64,000 nucleotides of DNA from JADZEM01 sp046328125 (GTDB lineage Bacteria > Chloroflexota > UBA6077 > JACCZL01). Each line of letters starts with the position of its first letter. Within the stretch, counting starts at the first letter, position 1. The position numbers and the translations under genes were made by a program. Below are positions 24,225 to 32,071 of this stretch, piece by piece. The stretch is taken from positions 1 through 64,000 of the forward strand of contig JAXLXF010000013.1 in the NCBI GenBank assembly GCA_046328125.1, written 5' to 3'. The notes under the pieces are model-generated. The model was given only the letters and a program-made list of their open reading frames with translations, made no database searches and was not told the origin of the DNA.

Positions 24225-24243
24225 CGTGGAGCGCGGCCATCCT
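24225..24243. repeat. Palindromic repeat element, copy 2, left part (split by the IS)
   Basis: CGTGGAGCGCGGCCATCCT is the first part of a repeat arm. Its continuation, GGCCGC, lies beyond the IS at 26071. The five bases ATCCT occur on both sides of the IS. Confidence 0.75.
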
Positions 24244-26065
24244 GTTTCTGTTGATTTTGTCAAGCCTGATGGGGTTTGATATGGCTGGTAAAGCGGAGGC
24301 AGAGCGGCGGGGGTGGGGGATGGTGCTGCGCGAACGGGACCCGAACGAGATGCCCGAGGACATCGCGGCGGTCGGGGCGGCGGTGTTGAAGGAGCGGGAC
24401 CCGTATCGGGTGATCGGGGAGCGGTTGGCGGAGCTGGTCCGGGACGGGCAGTTCGCCGAGTTGTACGAGCCGCGTGGGCGTGCGGCGGTGTCGCCATCGG
24501 TGCTGATGCTGGTGACGATCTTCCAGTTCATGGAGAACCTGCCAGATCGGGAAGCGGCCCGGGCGGTGCGGGTGCGGCTGGACTGGAAGTACGCGCTGCA
24601 CCTGGCGGTGGACGATCCGGGGTTCGACTTCTCGTGCCTGAGCTACTTTCGGCGACGGCTGCTCAAGCACGAGCAGAGTCGGCTGCTGTTCGACCTCGTG
24701 CTGGAGCAGGTGCGGGGGCTGGGGTTCTTGCAGAAGGTGGGGAAGCAGCGGACCGACGCGCTGGGGGTGCTCGGGGCGGTGCGGGAGCTGAGCCAGTTGG
24801 AGCTGGTCTGGGAGGCGCTGCGGCTGGCGCTGCGGGCGCTGGGGGAGGTCGACGCGGCCTGGGTCGCGCAGGCGGTGCCGACCGCGTATCGGACGCAGTA
24901 CCTGGAGCGGCGGTCGGACTCTCGGCTGACGGCGGAGGAGCGGCAGGCCGAGCTAGTGCGGGTGGGGCAGGACGGCGCCTGGCTGCTCGACCGACTCGCC
25001 GCCACGGACGCGGGCGTGCTGCGCACCCTGCCCGAGGTCGAGACGCTGACGACGATCTGGCAGCAGCGGTACGAGCGCGCTGACGACGGCGTGCGGTGGC
25101 GGAGCAAGACGCTCGACAGCACCGAGCTGATCGTGACGCCACACGATCCGGGGGTCCGAATCGGGCAGAAACGGGGGCACGTCTGGTGGGGCGACAAGGT
25201 CCACGTCACCGAGACCATCGCCGAGCCGCCCGCCGCTGACGACGCGGGGCCGGTCGATCCTGCCGACCAGGTCCGCTTCATCACCGACGTCACGACCAGC
25301 CCGGCGCCCAGTGGCGACGGCCAGGCGCTGGCCGAGATCCGCGCGCACCTGACCGAGCAGGATCTGCTGCCCACCGAGCAGGTGGTCGACAGCGGCTACG
25401 TCTCGGGCAAGCACCTCGCCGAGAGCGCCGCGGCCGAGATCGACCTGGTCGGCCCACCCCTGGCCGACACCTCGCCCAACGGCTTCAAGATCGCCGACTT
25501 CACCCTCGACCACGCCGCGCGCCAGGCGATCTGCCCGGCCGGTCAGACGTCCACCAAATGGGCGGTCCGCCGCGAGCGCGACGGCAGTCACGCGCTCCAG
25601 ATCCGCTTCCCGGCCGCCGTCTGCGCCGCTTGCCCGCTCCGGCCCCAGTGCACCGACAGCAAGGGCGGCCGCAACCTCAGCATCTCCGAGCACTACGCCC
25701 GCCTCGCCGCTCGCCGTGCCGAGGCCCAGACCCCGGCCTTCCGGGAGAAGCTGAAAACCCGCGCCGGCATCGAAGCGACCCTCTCCGAACTGGTCCGCGC
25801 CCATGGCCTGCGCCGCCATCGCTACCGCGGCGACGCCAAGCGCCACTTCGAGCACCTCCTCAAGGCCGCCGCCTGCAACGTCAAGCGTCTCGCCCGTGCC
25901 CTCGCTACCCTCCAACACGGCCCCTTCCTCCCACCGCCCCTCACCAGACCGGCCGGCGCACTCCCCTGAGCCGCTCCCGCATCCCCGGCCCACCCTGCTC
26001 CCCCGCTCCCCGCCTCCAACGGCGCCTGCTCCCCCGACCCGCGCCAGACATAAATCAACAGAGAC
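24244..26065 (+). mobile_element. IS1182-type insertion sequence
   Basis: About 1.82 kb. The ends are imperfect inverted repeats: GTTTCTGTTGATTTTGTC on the left and, reading inward from the right, GTCTCTGTTGATTTATGTC. Direct repeats ATCCT (24239-24243 and 26066-26070) look like the target duplication, although a 4-bp reading is possible. It carries one intact transposase gene. The insertion point is the centre of a palindromic repeat core. Confidence 0.82.
24269..25969 (+). CDS. IS1182 family transposase
   Basis: 566 residues, full length. The N-terminal region (YEPRGRAAVSPSVLMLVTIF and WKYALHLAVDDPGFDFSCLS) and the DDE core (SKTLDSTELIVTPHDPGVRI, VVDSGYVSGKHLAESAAAEI) are typical, as is the Cys cluster CAACPLRPQC followed by the C-terminal Glu region (KTRAGIEATLSELVRAHGLR). 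The frame is uninterrupted, so the element may still be active. Start at ATG 24269 or 24281; the long upstream extension of this frame is antisense-phase reading of ligA. Confidence 0.92.
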   Translation: MGFDMAGKAEAERRGWGMVLRERDPNEMPEDIAAVGAAVLKERDPYRVIGERLAELVRDGQFAELYEPRGRAAVSPSVLMLVTIFQFMENLPDREAARAVRVRLDWKYALHLAVDDPGFDFSCLSYFRRRLLKHEQSRLLFDLVLEQVRGLGFLQKVGKQRTDALGVLGAVRELSQLELVWEALRLALRALGEVDAAWVAQAVPTAYRTQYLERRSDSRLTAEERQAELVRVGQDGAWLLDRLAATDAGVLRTLPEVETLTTIWQQRYERADDGVRWRSKTLDSTELIVTPHDPGVRIGQKRGHVWWGDKVHVTETIAEPPAADDAGPVDPADQVRFITDVTTSPAPSGDGQALAEIRAHLTEQDLLPTEQVVDSGYVSGKHLAESAAAEIDLVGPPLADTSPNGFKIADFTLDHAARQAICPAGQTSTKWAVRRERDGSHALQIRFPAAVCAACPLRPQCTDSKGGRNLSISEHYARLAARRAEAQTPAFREKLKTRAGIEATLSELVRAHGLRRHRYRGDAKRHFEHLLKAAACNVKRLARALATLQHGPFLPPPLTRPAGALP

Positions 26066-26155
26066 ATCCTGGCCGCTTTGTGATGACGCCATCGACCACA
26101 TCGAGCATGCACCGGGCCTGACAACCGGGGGCGGCCAGGATGGCCGCGCTCCACG
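26066..26155. repeat. Palindromic repeat element, copy 2, right part
   Basis: Continues the arm broken by the IS (ATCCTGGCCGC) and, after a 55-bp spacer, holds the inverted second arm at 26131-26155, whose reverse complement exactly rebuilds the left arm as it was before insertion. Together with 24225-24243 this defines one ancestral element of about 110 bp. Confidence 0.75.
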
Positions 26156-26213
26156 GGCACGTTCGCCGCGTTCCGGAGCCACCGAGGTGGGGGTGTAGGC
26201 AGGGGCTACTCTG

Positions 26214-26720
26214 TCAGGCGAACTGCCAGCGCGCCGCCCCGAACGATTCGTCCGTGCCCAGCCCGAACACGCGCGACGGTTTGACCACGTACACCTCGTA
26301 TGGGGGCGGGCCGGCTGTCGGGGCGCCATCCGCGTAGAAGGCGCCGCCGTGGACCGTCGCCACCCAGCCGTACTTCGTCTCGTAGACATCCGCCAGCTGC
26401 TGGAGCCGGGCCTCGTCCTCCACCCGCGCCGCCTGCCCCTCCACAATCAGGTGGAGGTCGTCGCCGTCCACCGTGACCACACAGTATGGGCTCTGCGCGA
26501 GGTTGCGCCCCTTGCGGGATTCTGGACTGGCGCAGAAGTGGAGGGCGCCGTCCAGCCAGACGGCCAGCACCGGCATCACGTGGGGCCGACCGTCCGGCCG
26601 GACCGTCGCCAGCCAGTAGAACTGCGCCTCGTCCAGCCGCGCCTCCACGTCCTTCCACAACGGGAGCATCGCGCCGTCGGTGCTCAGCGGCTGGGCGGAT
26701 ACCGGGGATCTCTCGCGCAT
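26214..26720 (-). CDS. Pyridoxamine 5'-phosphate oxidase-like (PPOX) split-barrel protein
   Basis: 168 residues. The FMN split-barrel pattern is clear: FYWLATVRPDGRPHVMPVLA, WLDGALHFCASPESRKGRNL and CVVTVDGDDLHLIVEGQAAR. Relatives bind FMN or F420 and reduce or oxidise varied substrates, some degrade haem. The start at 26720 has GGAG at 7 bp; the frame is open far upstream but that extension overlaps the next gene. It is 47 bp downstream of the small protein gene at 26768-27097 and may be in its operon. Confidence 0.87.
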   Translation of the reverse strand: MRERSPVSAQPLSTDGAMLPLWKDVEARLDEAQFYWLATVRPDGRPHVMPVLAVWLDGALHFCASPESRKGRNLAQSPYCVVTVDGDDLHLIVEGQAARVEDEARLQQLADVYETKYGWVATVHGGAFYADGAPTAGPPPYEVYVVKPSRVFGLGTDESFGAARWQFA

Positions 26721-26767
26721 CTCTGCTCTCCGTCGCGGTAGATCGTGGGCGTGCAGGGGTGCTGCCG

Positions 26768-27097
26768 TCATGCCTGCTCCCGGAGCTCTTCGGTTGGCTG
26801 CACGAGGGTGAGGTAGCTGATGCCTTCCACGAGGGAGTCTCGGCCGGCCGGACCGACCTGGCTCGGTTGAGCTGTCTCGTCTGCCTGGACGGCCTTGCCA
26901 GGATGGCCTGTACGGTCGTCCGGATGGGACCGATCCGCGTGACCTGCCCGCCTCGCCTCGCCCGCCCTGGAGTCCACCAGATCCGAGATCGCCCGCAGCA
27001 TCGCCATCCATCCCACGAAGTGAATGGGCGCCCCGCACTCGTCCGCCGCCGAGCCGGTCAGGGGCTCGGTCCGCTCGATCGACAGTTGAATCACCAT
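26768..27097 (-). CDS. Small hypothetical protein, possible SOS-regulated first gene
   Basis: 109 residues. The ATG at 27097 has a strong GGGAGG site five bases upstream. The N-terminal half (MVIQLSIERTEPLTGSAADE, HFVGWMAMLRAISDLVDS) looks folded; the middle is rich in His, Asp, Arg and Gly and probably disordered. No family with known function is recognised. A GAAC-N4-GTTC palindrome overlaps its probable promoter. It heads an apparent operon with the PPOX protein. Confidence 0.6.
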   Translation of the reverse strand: MVIQLSIERTEPLTGSAADECGAPIHFVGWMAMLRAISDLVDSRAGEARRAGHADRSHPDDRTGHPGKAVQADETAQPSQVGPAGRDSLVEGISYLTLVQPTEELREQA

Positions 27098-27137
27098 GTC
27101 GGCCTCCCGTCGAGGACCGCGCACGGCGACGCTCGAC

Positions 27138-27156
27138 ATTGTAGAACATCCGTTCT
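27138..27156 (-). promoter_or_regulatory. LexA-like (SOS) box overlapping a -10 element
   Basis: AGAACATCCGTTCT (27143-27156) is a perfect 5-bp inverted repeat and matches GAAC-N4-GTTC, the LexA box of Gram-positive-type SOS regulons. On the minus strand a good -10 (TACAAT, 27143-27138) abuts it, 41 bp before the start at 27097. The sequence match is direct; LexA control is inference. Confidence 0.45.
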
Positions 27157-27352
27157 TAACGTGACAGTGACAAAGACATAACGCTCGGTCTGGCGCGGTC
27201 TGGCGTGCACCGTCGGTCCCCCTACTGTCGCCCCGGCTTGCCTTCGCAGGTCTGGGGCGTTCAGTCAGAGTGCACGGACGTTCAGACCGTCCCGCTGCCT
27301 TCGCGTGCGTGATTGACCGGGAGCATCGCCTGCCGGTACCCTCCCTCGCGCT

Positions 27353-28087
27353 ATGACCGTTCAGCTCCCAGCAGCGCCAGCCTTGCGAGCCGTCGCTTTC
27401 GACCTCGACGGCACCCTCACCGACTCCGCGCCCGGCATCTGCTCGACCGTCGAGGCCGTGCTGGTCGAGGCCGGCCACGCCGCGCCGCCCCACGCCGATG
27501 TCCGCGCGATGATCGGGCTGCCCCTGGTGGACATCCTTCGGCTGTACGCGCCGGGCGCCACGGCCAACGACATCGACGGCCTGCGCGCCCAGTACAACCT
27601 GCTCTACGCCGCGAACGTCATCCCCGCCACGCTGCTGTTTCCCCGGACCTGGTCGCTCCTCCGGGCCTGCCGCGCAAGCGGCCTGGAGCTAGCGCTGGTG
27701 ACCGCCAAGCCGACCGCCGTCGCCAACCAGGTGCTGGCTCGGTGTCGGGTGCGCGGCCTGTTCAAGAGCATCGTCGGTGGGGACCGTGCCAGCCGACCGA
27801 AGCCGTACCCCGACCTGATGCAACTGGCCCTCTCGGAGCTCGACGTGCCGCCCGAGCAGACCCTGCTGGTGGGGGACGGCGCCCACGACGTCGAGATGGG
27901 GCGCGGGGCCGGCGCTCGGACATGCGGCGTCGCCTGGGGCGTCCACGAGGCCGAGCGGCTGCACGCGGCGGGCGCGGACCACGTCGTCCACTCCATCGCG
28001 GAGCTGCGCGCCCTGCTCCTCGGCTCGACCGCTGCACGGTCCGCGCGGCCACCCCAGGCACCTCAGCCGCCTCTGGTGTGGGGTTAG
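27353..28087 (+). CDS. HAD family hydrolase, phosphoglycolate phosphatase-like
   Basis: 244 residues. HAD motif I is FDLDGTLTDSAPG, motif II region LVTAKPTAVANQV, motif III Lys in RPKPYPDLMQ and motif IV GDGAHDVEMGRGAGARTCGV. A helical cap follows motif I, as in Gph-type C1 HAD enzymes that dephosphorylate small metabolites such as 2-phosphoglycolate. Ends convergently with the metallo-beta-lactamase-fold gene, overlapping it by four bases. Exact substrate unknown. Confidence 0.9.
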   Translation: MTVQLPAAPALRAVAFDLDGTLTDSAPGICSTVEAVLVEAGHAAPPHADVRAMIGLPLVDILRLYAPGATANDIDGLRAQYNLLYAANVIPATLLFPRTWSLLRACRASGLELALVTAKPTAVANQVLARCRVRGLFKSIVGGDRASRPKPYPDLMQLALSELDVPPEQTLLVGDGAHDVEMGRGAGARTCGVAWGVHEAERLHAAGADHVVHSIAELRALLLGSTAARSARPPQAPQPPLVWG

Positions 28088-28899
28088 AGCTCGACGATAC
28101 CCATATCAGTCGCGAGGCCGACCGAGCCGCCAAACGCCGCGCTCGCCTCGGCCAGCAACGCATCGGTGAGGGTGTCGTCTGGCAGGTGCGTCAGATACAG
28201 CCGCCCGACGCCTGCCACCCGAGCTGCTCGCCCGGCGTCGCCGGCCGTCGAGTGGGCCATCCGATGCACGGCGTCGGCGTTCTCGTCCAGTCCGCCGGCC
28301 TCGTGGAACAAGACATCGGCGCCCCTGACGGCTTCGACGAGCCGCCCACACGGGCGGGTGTCCCCACTGTAGGCGATCCTCACCCCGTCCACGTCGACCA
28401 CGCAGCCGAGCGCGCCACCGTCCACCGGCGCATGATCCACGAGAAACGGCGTCAGCGTGCCACCGCTCGGCAAATCCACCGCCTGCCCGTCCTCCAGCAG
28501 CCGCCACGCCAGCGCGCCGCCGAACGCCTCGATCGTGGTGGAGGCCGTCGCGTCGAAGACCCGACCCATCGCTTCCACCACCCGCGCGTCGGCGTAGACC
28601 CGCGTGGCGGCATCCTCGATCGGGCGACCGGACCTGACCATCTGCACTCGACGCCACAGCAACAGCGGATCGAGGCCGCCGGCGTGGTCGGCGTGGCGGT
28701 GGCTGACGAACACATCTTGCACGCAGACCGGGTCCACGCCCGCGGCAAGCATCGCGCGCACCACATCCAGACCGTTGCCGGTGTCCAGCAGGATCGGGGA
28801 GACTGACGGATCGGCGCGCTGGATGAGCAAGCACGCCTGGTACCGGCACTCGTTGGCGGCGCCGCCAGTCCCCAGGAGCAGCACGCGCGGTCGAGCCAT
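28084..28899 (-). CDS. MBL-fold metal-dependent hydrolase
   Basis: 271 residues from the ATG at 28899; a TTG at 28920, overlapping the upstream remnant, is an alternative. The zinc-binding motif is VFVSHRHADHAGGLDPLL, followed by Asp in IAYSGDTRPCG and a late His in YLTHLPDDTL. The overall pattern resembles RNase Z/PhnP-like members of the fold. It would hydrolyse a phosphodiester or ester bond in the cytosol; substrate unknown. Confidence 0.85.
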   Translation of the reverse strand: MARPRVLLLGTGGAANECRYQACLLIQRADPSVSPILLDTGNGLDVVRAMLAAGVDPVCVQDVFVSHRHADHAGGLDPLLLWRRVQMVRSGRPIEDAATRVYADARVVEAMGRVFDATASTTIEAFGGALAWRLLEDGQAVDLPSGGTLTPFLVDHAPVDGGALGCVVDVDGVRIAYSGDTRPCGRLVEAVRGADVLFHEAGGLDENADAVHRMAHSTAGDAGRAARVAGVGRLYLTHLPDDTLTDALLAEASAAFGGSVGLATDMGIVEL

Positions 28900-28913
28900 C
28901 AGTCCCGCACGCC

Positions 28914-29222
28914 TCAGCAACCGGGCAACATGGACAGGAGCTCCTGCCAGGACGATACGCGCAGCACGCCGACGGCGAGCCGATGGAGCGCAGCCAGATC
29001 GCCGATGGTCTCCAAAGCGGCGCTGGCCGCCAGGTCCGGTGCTCCGAATTTCGCGGTTCCGAGCTCCACGACCATCCGCCGGGCATCCAGCAACTGGCCC
29101 TCTTCACGGCCCTCTTCGAGGATCGCCTGATACGTTGTGGATTCACGCATACCGCGCACTCCCCGGAGTAAGTGTCGAGCCAGGTCTCTATCATAGCGTA
29201 GGCCCATCAGGCTCCCGAGCAC
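28914..29222 (-). pseudogene. C-terminal remnant of an Rpn/PD-(D/E)XK nuclease-family transposase
   Basis: 102 residues (RHLLRGVRGMRESTTYQAIL, then EEGREEGQLLDARRMVVELG) match the C-terminal tail of recombination-promoting-nuclease-like proteins, which are normally 250-300 residues with the nuclease core at the N-terminus. That core is missing: the reading begins where a cluster of hairpin repeats starts at 29228. It is therefore a truncated gene, probably not functional. Confidence 0.6.
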
Positions 29223-29227
29223 CTCGT

Positions 29228-29334
29228 CGGGGCTTGAAAGCCCCGCCTACAGTCATGGCGTCGCGCTGCGACGCCGAAGCACGTCACCCTGTCGCAGAGC
29301 GACAACTGATTGTAGACGTGGGCTTTAGCCCACG
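29228..29334. repeat. Cluster of four consecutive small hairpins
   Basis: CGGGGCTT/AAGCCCCG (29228-29245), GGCGTCGC/GCGACGCC (29257-29275), TGTCGC/GCGACA (29290-29304) and CGTGGGCT/AGCCCACG (29317-29334), each with a 2-3-nt loop. The last is echoed at 55607-55624. They abut the truncated Rpn-type gene and fill the gap 29223-29387. The style resembles IS200/IS605-type terminal hairpins but no transposase is here. Confidence 0.7.
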
Positions 29335-29387
29335 GCCTTTCCGCCGTCATGCAACCGCCCTGAGTCAGAGGAGGGAGGGTCCATCGG

Positions 29388-31598
29388 TCAGGCGCGGAAC
29401 ACCAGCTCCGACGTGCCGACCTTCAGATGGTCGCCATCCCGCAAGATGTACGGGTTCGGCAAGGTCCGCCCATCTCGTCTCGTCGGGTTGAGCGGACCCA
29501 GGTCGCGGTAGACGAAGTGGCCGTTCTCCCAGGAGATCCGCGCGTGCCGCCGCGAGACTTGCTTGTCCACCACCACGATGATGCCCGGCCCCTCAGACCG
29601 TCCGATGATCTGGTCCACCCCCAGCGGCCACTGCTGCGGCGACTCGCCCGACACGGCCACCGTCAACATCGACTGGCCCGGCATCCCGCCCACCGCGGCC
29701 CCCGCGAAGCCCGGCGGCACCGTCGCGGCCCGCGTCTCGGCCTCCCGGAAGTCCGTGGTTTCTGCCTCGCGGAAGTCGTCCTCCGGCGGGCCGCCAAACC
29801 CCGGGAAGGTCGGGTTCACCCGAGGTGCGTTCCCCATCTGACTCGTCACCATGCGCCCGCTCGGCAGCTCCCCGCCCACCACCATCGTCTCGCGCTCGTC
29901 ATTCCCGCGCGACGACATGTAGACGATCCCGCCGATGATGGCGACCACCGCAATGCCTCCCACGATCAGCAGCGTCGAGCTGCTGCCGAGGCCGCTCGAC
30001 TTCGTGGAGCTGGTGGCCGTCGCGGTCGGCGTCCGCGAGGTGGACGCCGACGAGACGGTCGGCGTGCTGCCCGTGCCCGGCTTCGGCGTCGCGTTCCCGC
30101 CAGCCGAGCCCGGTCCCGGCGTCACTCCGGCCGGCCGGCCGCCCGGCCCGACCGGCAGCACCCGCACCGGCTGGCTCGCGCGGCCGACGCCGCCACGGTC
30201 GTCCCTCGCTTCGGCCGTCACGACGTGCTCGCCCGGCGGCAGCGACGTGCTGTCCCACTCGATCTCGAACGGCGCCTGCGCGGACGTCCCGATTGGCTGC
30301 CCGTCCACGGCCCAGCCGACCCCGGCCACCGGCGCCAGCGAATCGACCTCGGCCACCAGTTTCACCGGCCCGGATACGTCCTGGCCGGACGGCAGCTTGA
30401 TCGCCAGTTGAATCGGCGGCACTACCGTCACCGAGACGCTCTGCTGCGTCTCCTGATCTCCCACGCGCGCCTTGACGGTCACCGTGTGATCGCCGGGCGC
30501 CACCGTGCTGGTGTCCCAGGTGAACGCGTACGGCGCCGTCGTGACCGTCTGGAGCGGGGCGCCGTCCAGCAAGTACTCCACCCGGTCCACGCGCTGGCCG
30601 GCCGGCAAGGTCGGCTTGAGCTCCGTTGGGCCTCTGACCTTGCTGCCGGAGACAAGCTCGCCGAGGCTCACCGCGAACGGCGGCATGGGCGGCGACACGA
30701 ATCGCTGCGCCGACCGAATCTGGACCCCGTTCTGGTTGAGCACCAGCTCCACCTCGTTGTCTGGGGTCCGGCTGTCCGGCGCCTGGTAGCGCAGGACGTA
30801 CTGCTTGCGCAGCAGATCGGACATCTCGGCGGTCCGCTGCTGGAGGTGCTCGTCAGACGGGGCCACGCTCATCGAGCCGCCGGTCAGGCGGACCAGCCGC
30901 TCCATCGGCTCCATCTTGACCTGGCCCAGCGCGATCACCGAGACCGGCGTGTTCGTCTTTCGCGCGATGTCGATGACGTCTTCCAGCTTCAGGCTGCTGT
31001 GGGTGTCCTCGCCGTCCGTGATCACTACCACCGCGCGCCGCCCAAGCGCCTGCTTCGAGACCGTCTGGATCGCCTGGTAGATGCCGTCGTAGAGGGTCGT
31101 GTTGCCGACCGCTGCCAGGCTGTCGAGCGCACCGTTCAGGGCATTGCGGTCGTTCGTCAGGTCTTGCACGACCGTGACCTTCTCCCCGAACGAGATCACC
31201 GCGCCCTTGTCGCGCGGCCCCATCCGCTCCATGAACGTCCGGACCGCCCCCCGCGCACTGTCGAGCGGCTTCCCCTTCATGCTGCCGCTGACGTCGATGG
31301 CGACCGCAACCGCCAGCCCGTCCTGCTCGGCCTCGGCCAGTTGTAATGAGACGTCCGGCACCGACTTGCCGTTGTGGAGAACCTGGATACGGTCCTTGCT
31401 GATGTCTGTGATCGGCAGGCCGCTGCTGTCAACCGCCGTGAAGTAGACGGTGACCTCTGGGAACCGATCCAACGAAACCTGATTGATGACGAGGAGCAAG
31501 TCCGCCGCGCTGGCCGGACGGCCCGCGGCACACACGAGCACGACTGCCAGCAGCAGCGCCGACAAGAAAGAGGTCCGACCCGGTCGCAAAGCGTTCAT
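29388..31598 (-). CDS. VWA-domain surface protein with cytoplasmic FHA domain
   Basis: 736 residues. Signal peptide (1-31), a beta domain with the VWA at about 90-270 carrying the MIDAS motif AIDVSGSMKGK and VITDGEDTHSS, then two Ig-like segments (about 290-490: VDRVEYLLDGAPLQTVTTAP and VAGVGWAVDGQPIGT). A Ser/Thr/Pro linker leads to a transmembrane helix (STLLIVGGIAVVAIIGGIVY, about 560-580), and the C-terminal 100 residues are an FHA domain (IIGRSEGPGIIVV, VSRRHARISWENGHF). The topology puts a metal-dependent adhesion domain outside and a phosphothreonine reader inside, suggesting signalling through a Ser/Thr kinase pathway (inference). Confidence 0.87.
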   Translation of the reverse strand: MNALRPGRTSFLSALLLAVVLVCAAGRPASAADLLLVINQVSLDRFPEVTVYFTAVDSSGLPITDISKDRIQVLHNGKSVPDVSLQLAEAEQDGLAVAVAIDVSGSMKGKPLDSARGAVRTFMERMGPRDKGAVISFGEKVTVVQDLTNDRNALNGALDSLAAVGNTTLYDGIYQAIQTVSKQALGRRAVVVITDGEDTHSSLKLEDVIDIARKTNTPVSVIALGQVKMEPMERLVRLTGGSMSVAPSDEHLQQRTAEMSDLLRKQYVLRYQAPDSRTPDNEVELVLNQNGVQIRSAQRFVSPPMPPFAVSLGELVSGSKVRGPTELKPTLPAGQRVDRVEYLLDGAPLQTVTTAPYAFTWDTSTVAPGDHTVTVKARVGDQETQQSVSVTVVPPIQLAIKLPSGQDVSGPVKLVAEVDSLAPVAGVGWAVDGQPIGTSAQAPFEIEWDSTSLPPGEHVVTAEARDDRGGVGRASQPVRVLPVGPGGRPAGVTPGPGSAGGNATPKPGTGSTPTVSSASTSRTPTATATSSTKSSGLGSSSTLLIVGGIAVVAIIGGIVYMSSRGNDERETMVVGGELPSGRMVTSQMGNAPRVNPTFPGFGGPPEDDFREAETTDFREAETRAATVPPGFAGAAVGGMPGQSMLTVAVSGESPQQWPLGVDQIIGRSEGPGIIVVVDKQVSRRHARISWENGHFVYRDLGPLNPTRRDGRTLPNPYILRDGDHLKVGTSELVFRA

Positions 31599-32071
31599 GC
31601 CAATCTGTCACCGGCCAGCCTCTTGCTGACCGTCCTCTCGCCAACGCCGTTCTCCGCGCGAGGTGTGTCCCCAAACTCCATCATAAGACGGAAAACCTGC
31701 CTGTGGAGATCCATCGAGGTTTTCCACAGGGACGTGCACCCAGACGCACCGTTTCTCGCAGCCTTCCGGCGCTTCACCTTAGCACGCACGGCGAGCGCTG
31801 CAAAGAGATAGCAGCCGTTCGCCTGATAACAGTCACGTGCGGGTGGCCTCCCCTGGGAGCGCGGCTATCCTGGCCGCTCCGGGTGGCGAGACGAAGCGGC
31901 CAGGATAGCTGCGCTCCCAGGAGGGTTGCACGGCTTTGAAACGGCCCCGACAACGTTTACCGGGCGGTCACCTGGCGCAACGTGCGAAGCCATCTCCGCG
32001 TGAGAAGCTCAGGCGTCTAGACCGACTATGGACCACTGGGAGCTCCCTGCTTTGCCCGCGAGGAGGCCACG
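31599..32071. other. Intergenic region with interleaved inverted repeats and repeat copy 3
   Basis: No convincing gene. It contains GGAAAACCT (31690-31698) paired with AGGTTTTCC (31717-31725), interleaved with CCTGTGGA (31700-31707) paired with TCCACAGG (31723-31730). The overlapping TTTTCCACA (31720-31728) fits the DnaA-box consensus TTWTNCACA. A palindromic repeat copy lies at 31847-31924. The open frame at 31595-31789 lacks a ribosome site and is not called. Confidence 0.5.
31847..31924. repeat. Palindromic repeat element, copy 3
   Basis: Left arm 31847-31878 and right arm 31895-31924 are inverted with a 16-bp spacer. The core here is GCGGCTATCCTGGCCGC and, in the other arm, its partner reads GCGGCCAGGATAGCTGC. 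Same family as 5818-5973. Confidence 0.78.

Noticed and set aside
21796..24531. 911-codon open frame antisense to ligA
   Set aside because: It is a G+C-driven shadow frame of a clear LigA gene, with low-complexity composition and no recognisable domain.
31595..31789. 64-codon minus-strand open frame
   Set aside because: No ribosome site, no recognisable features, and it covers the interleaved inverted repeats.
31599..32071. Replication origin
   Set aside because: Only one consensus DnaA box, no A+T-rich unwinding region and no origin-linked genes nearby.
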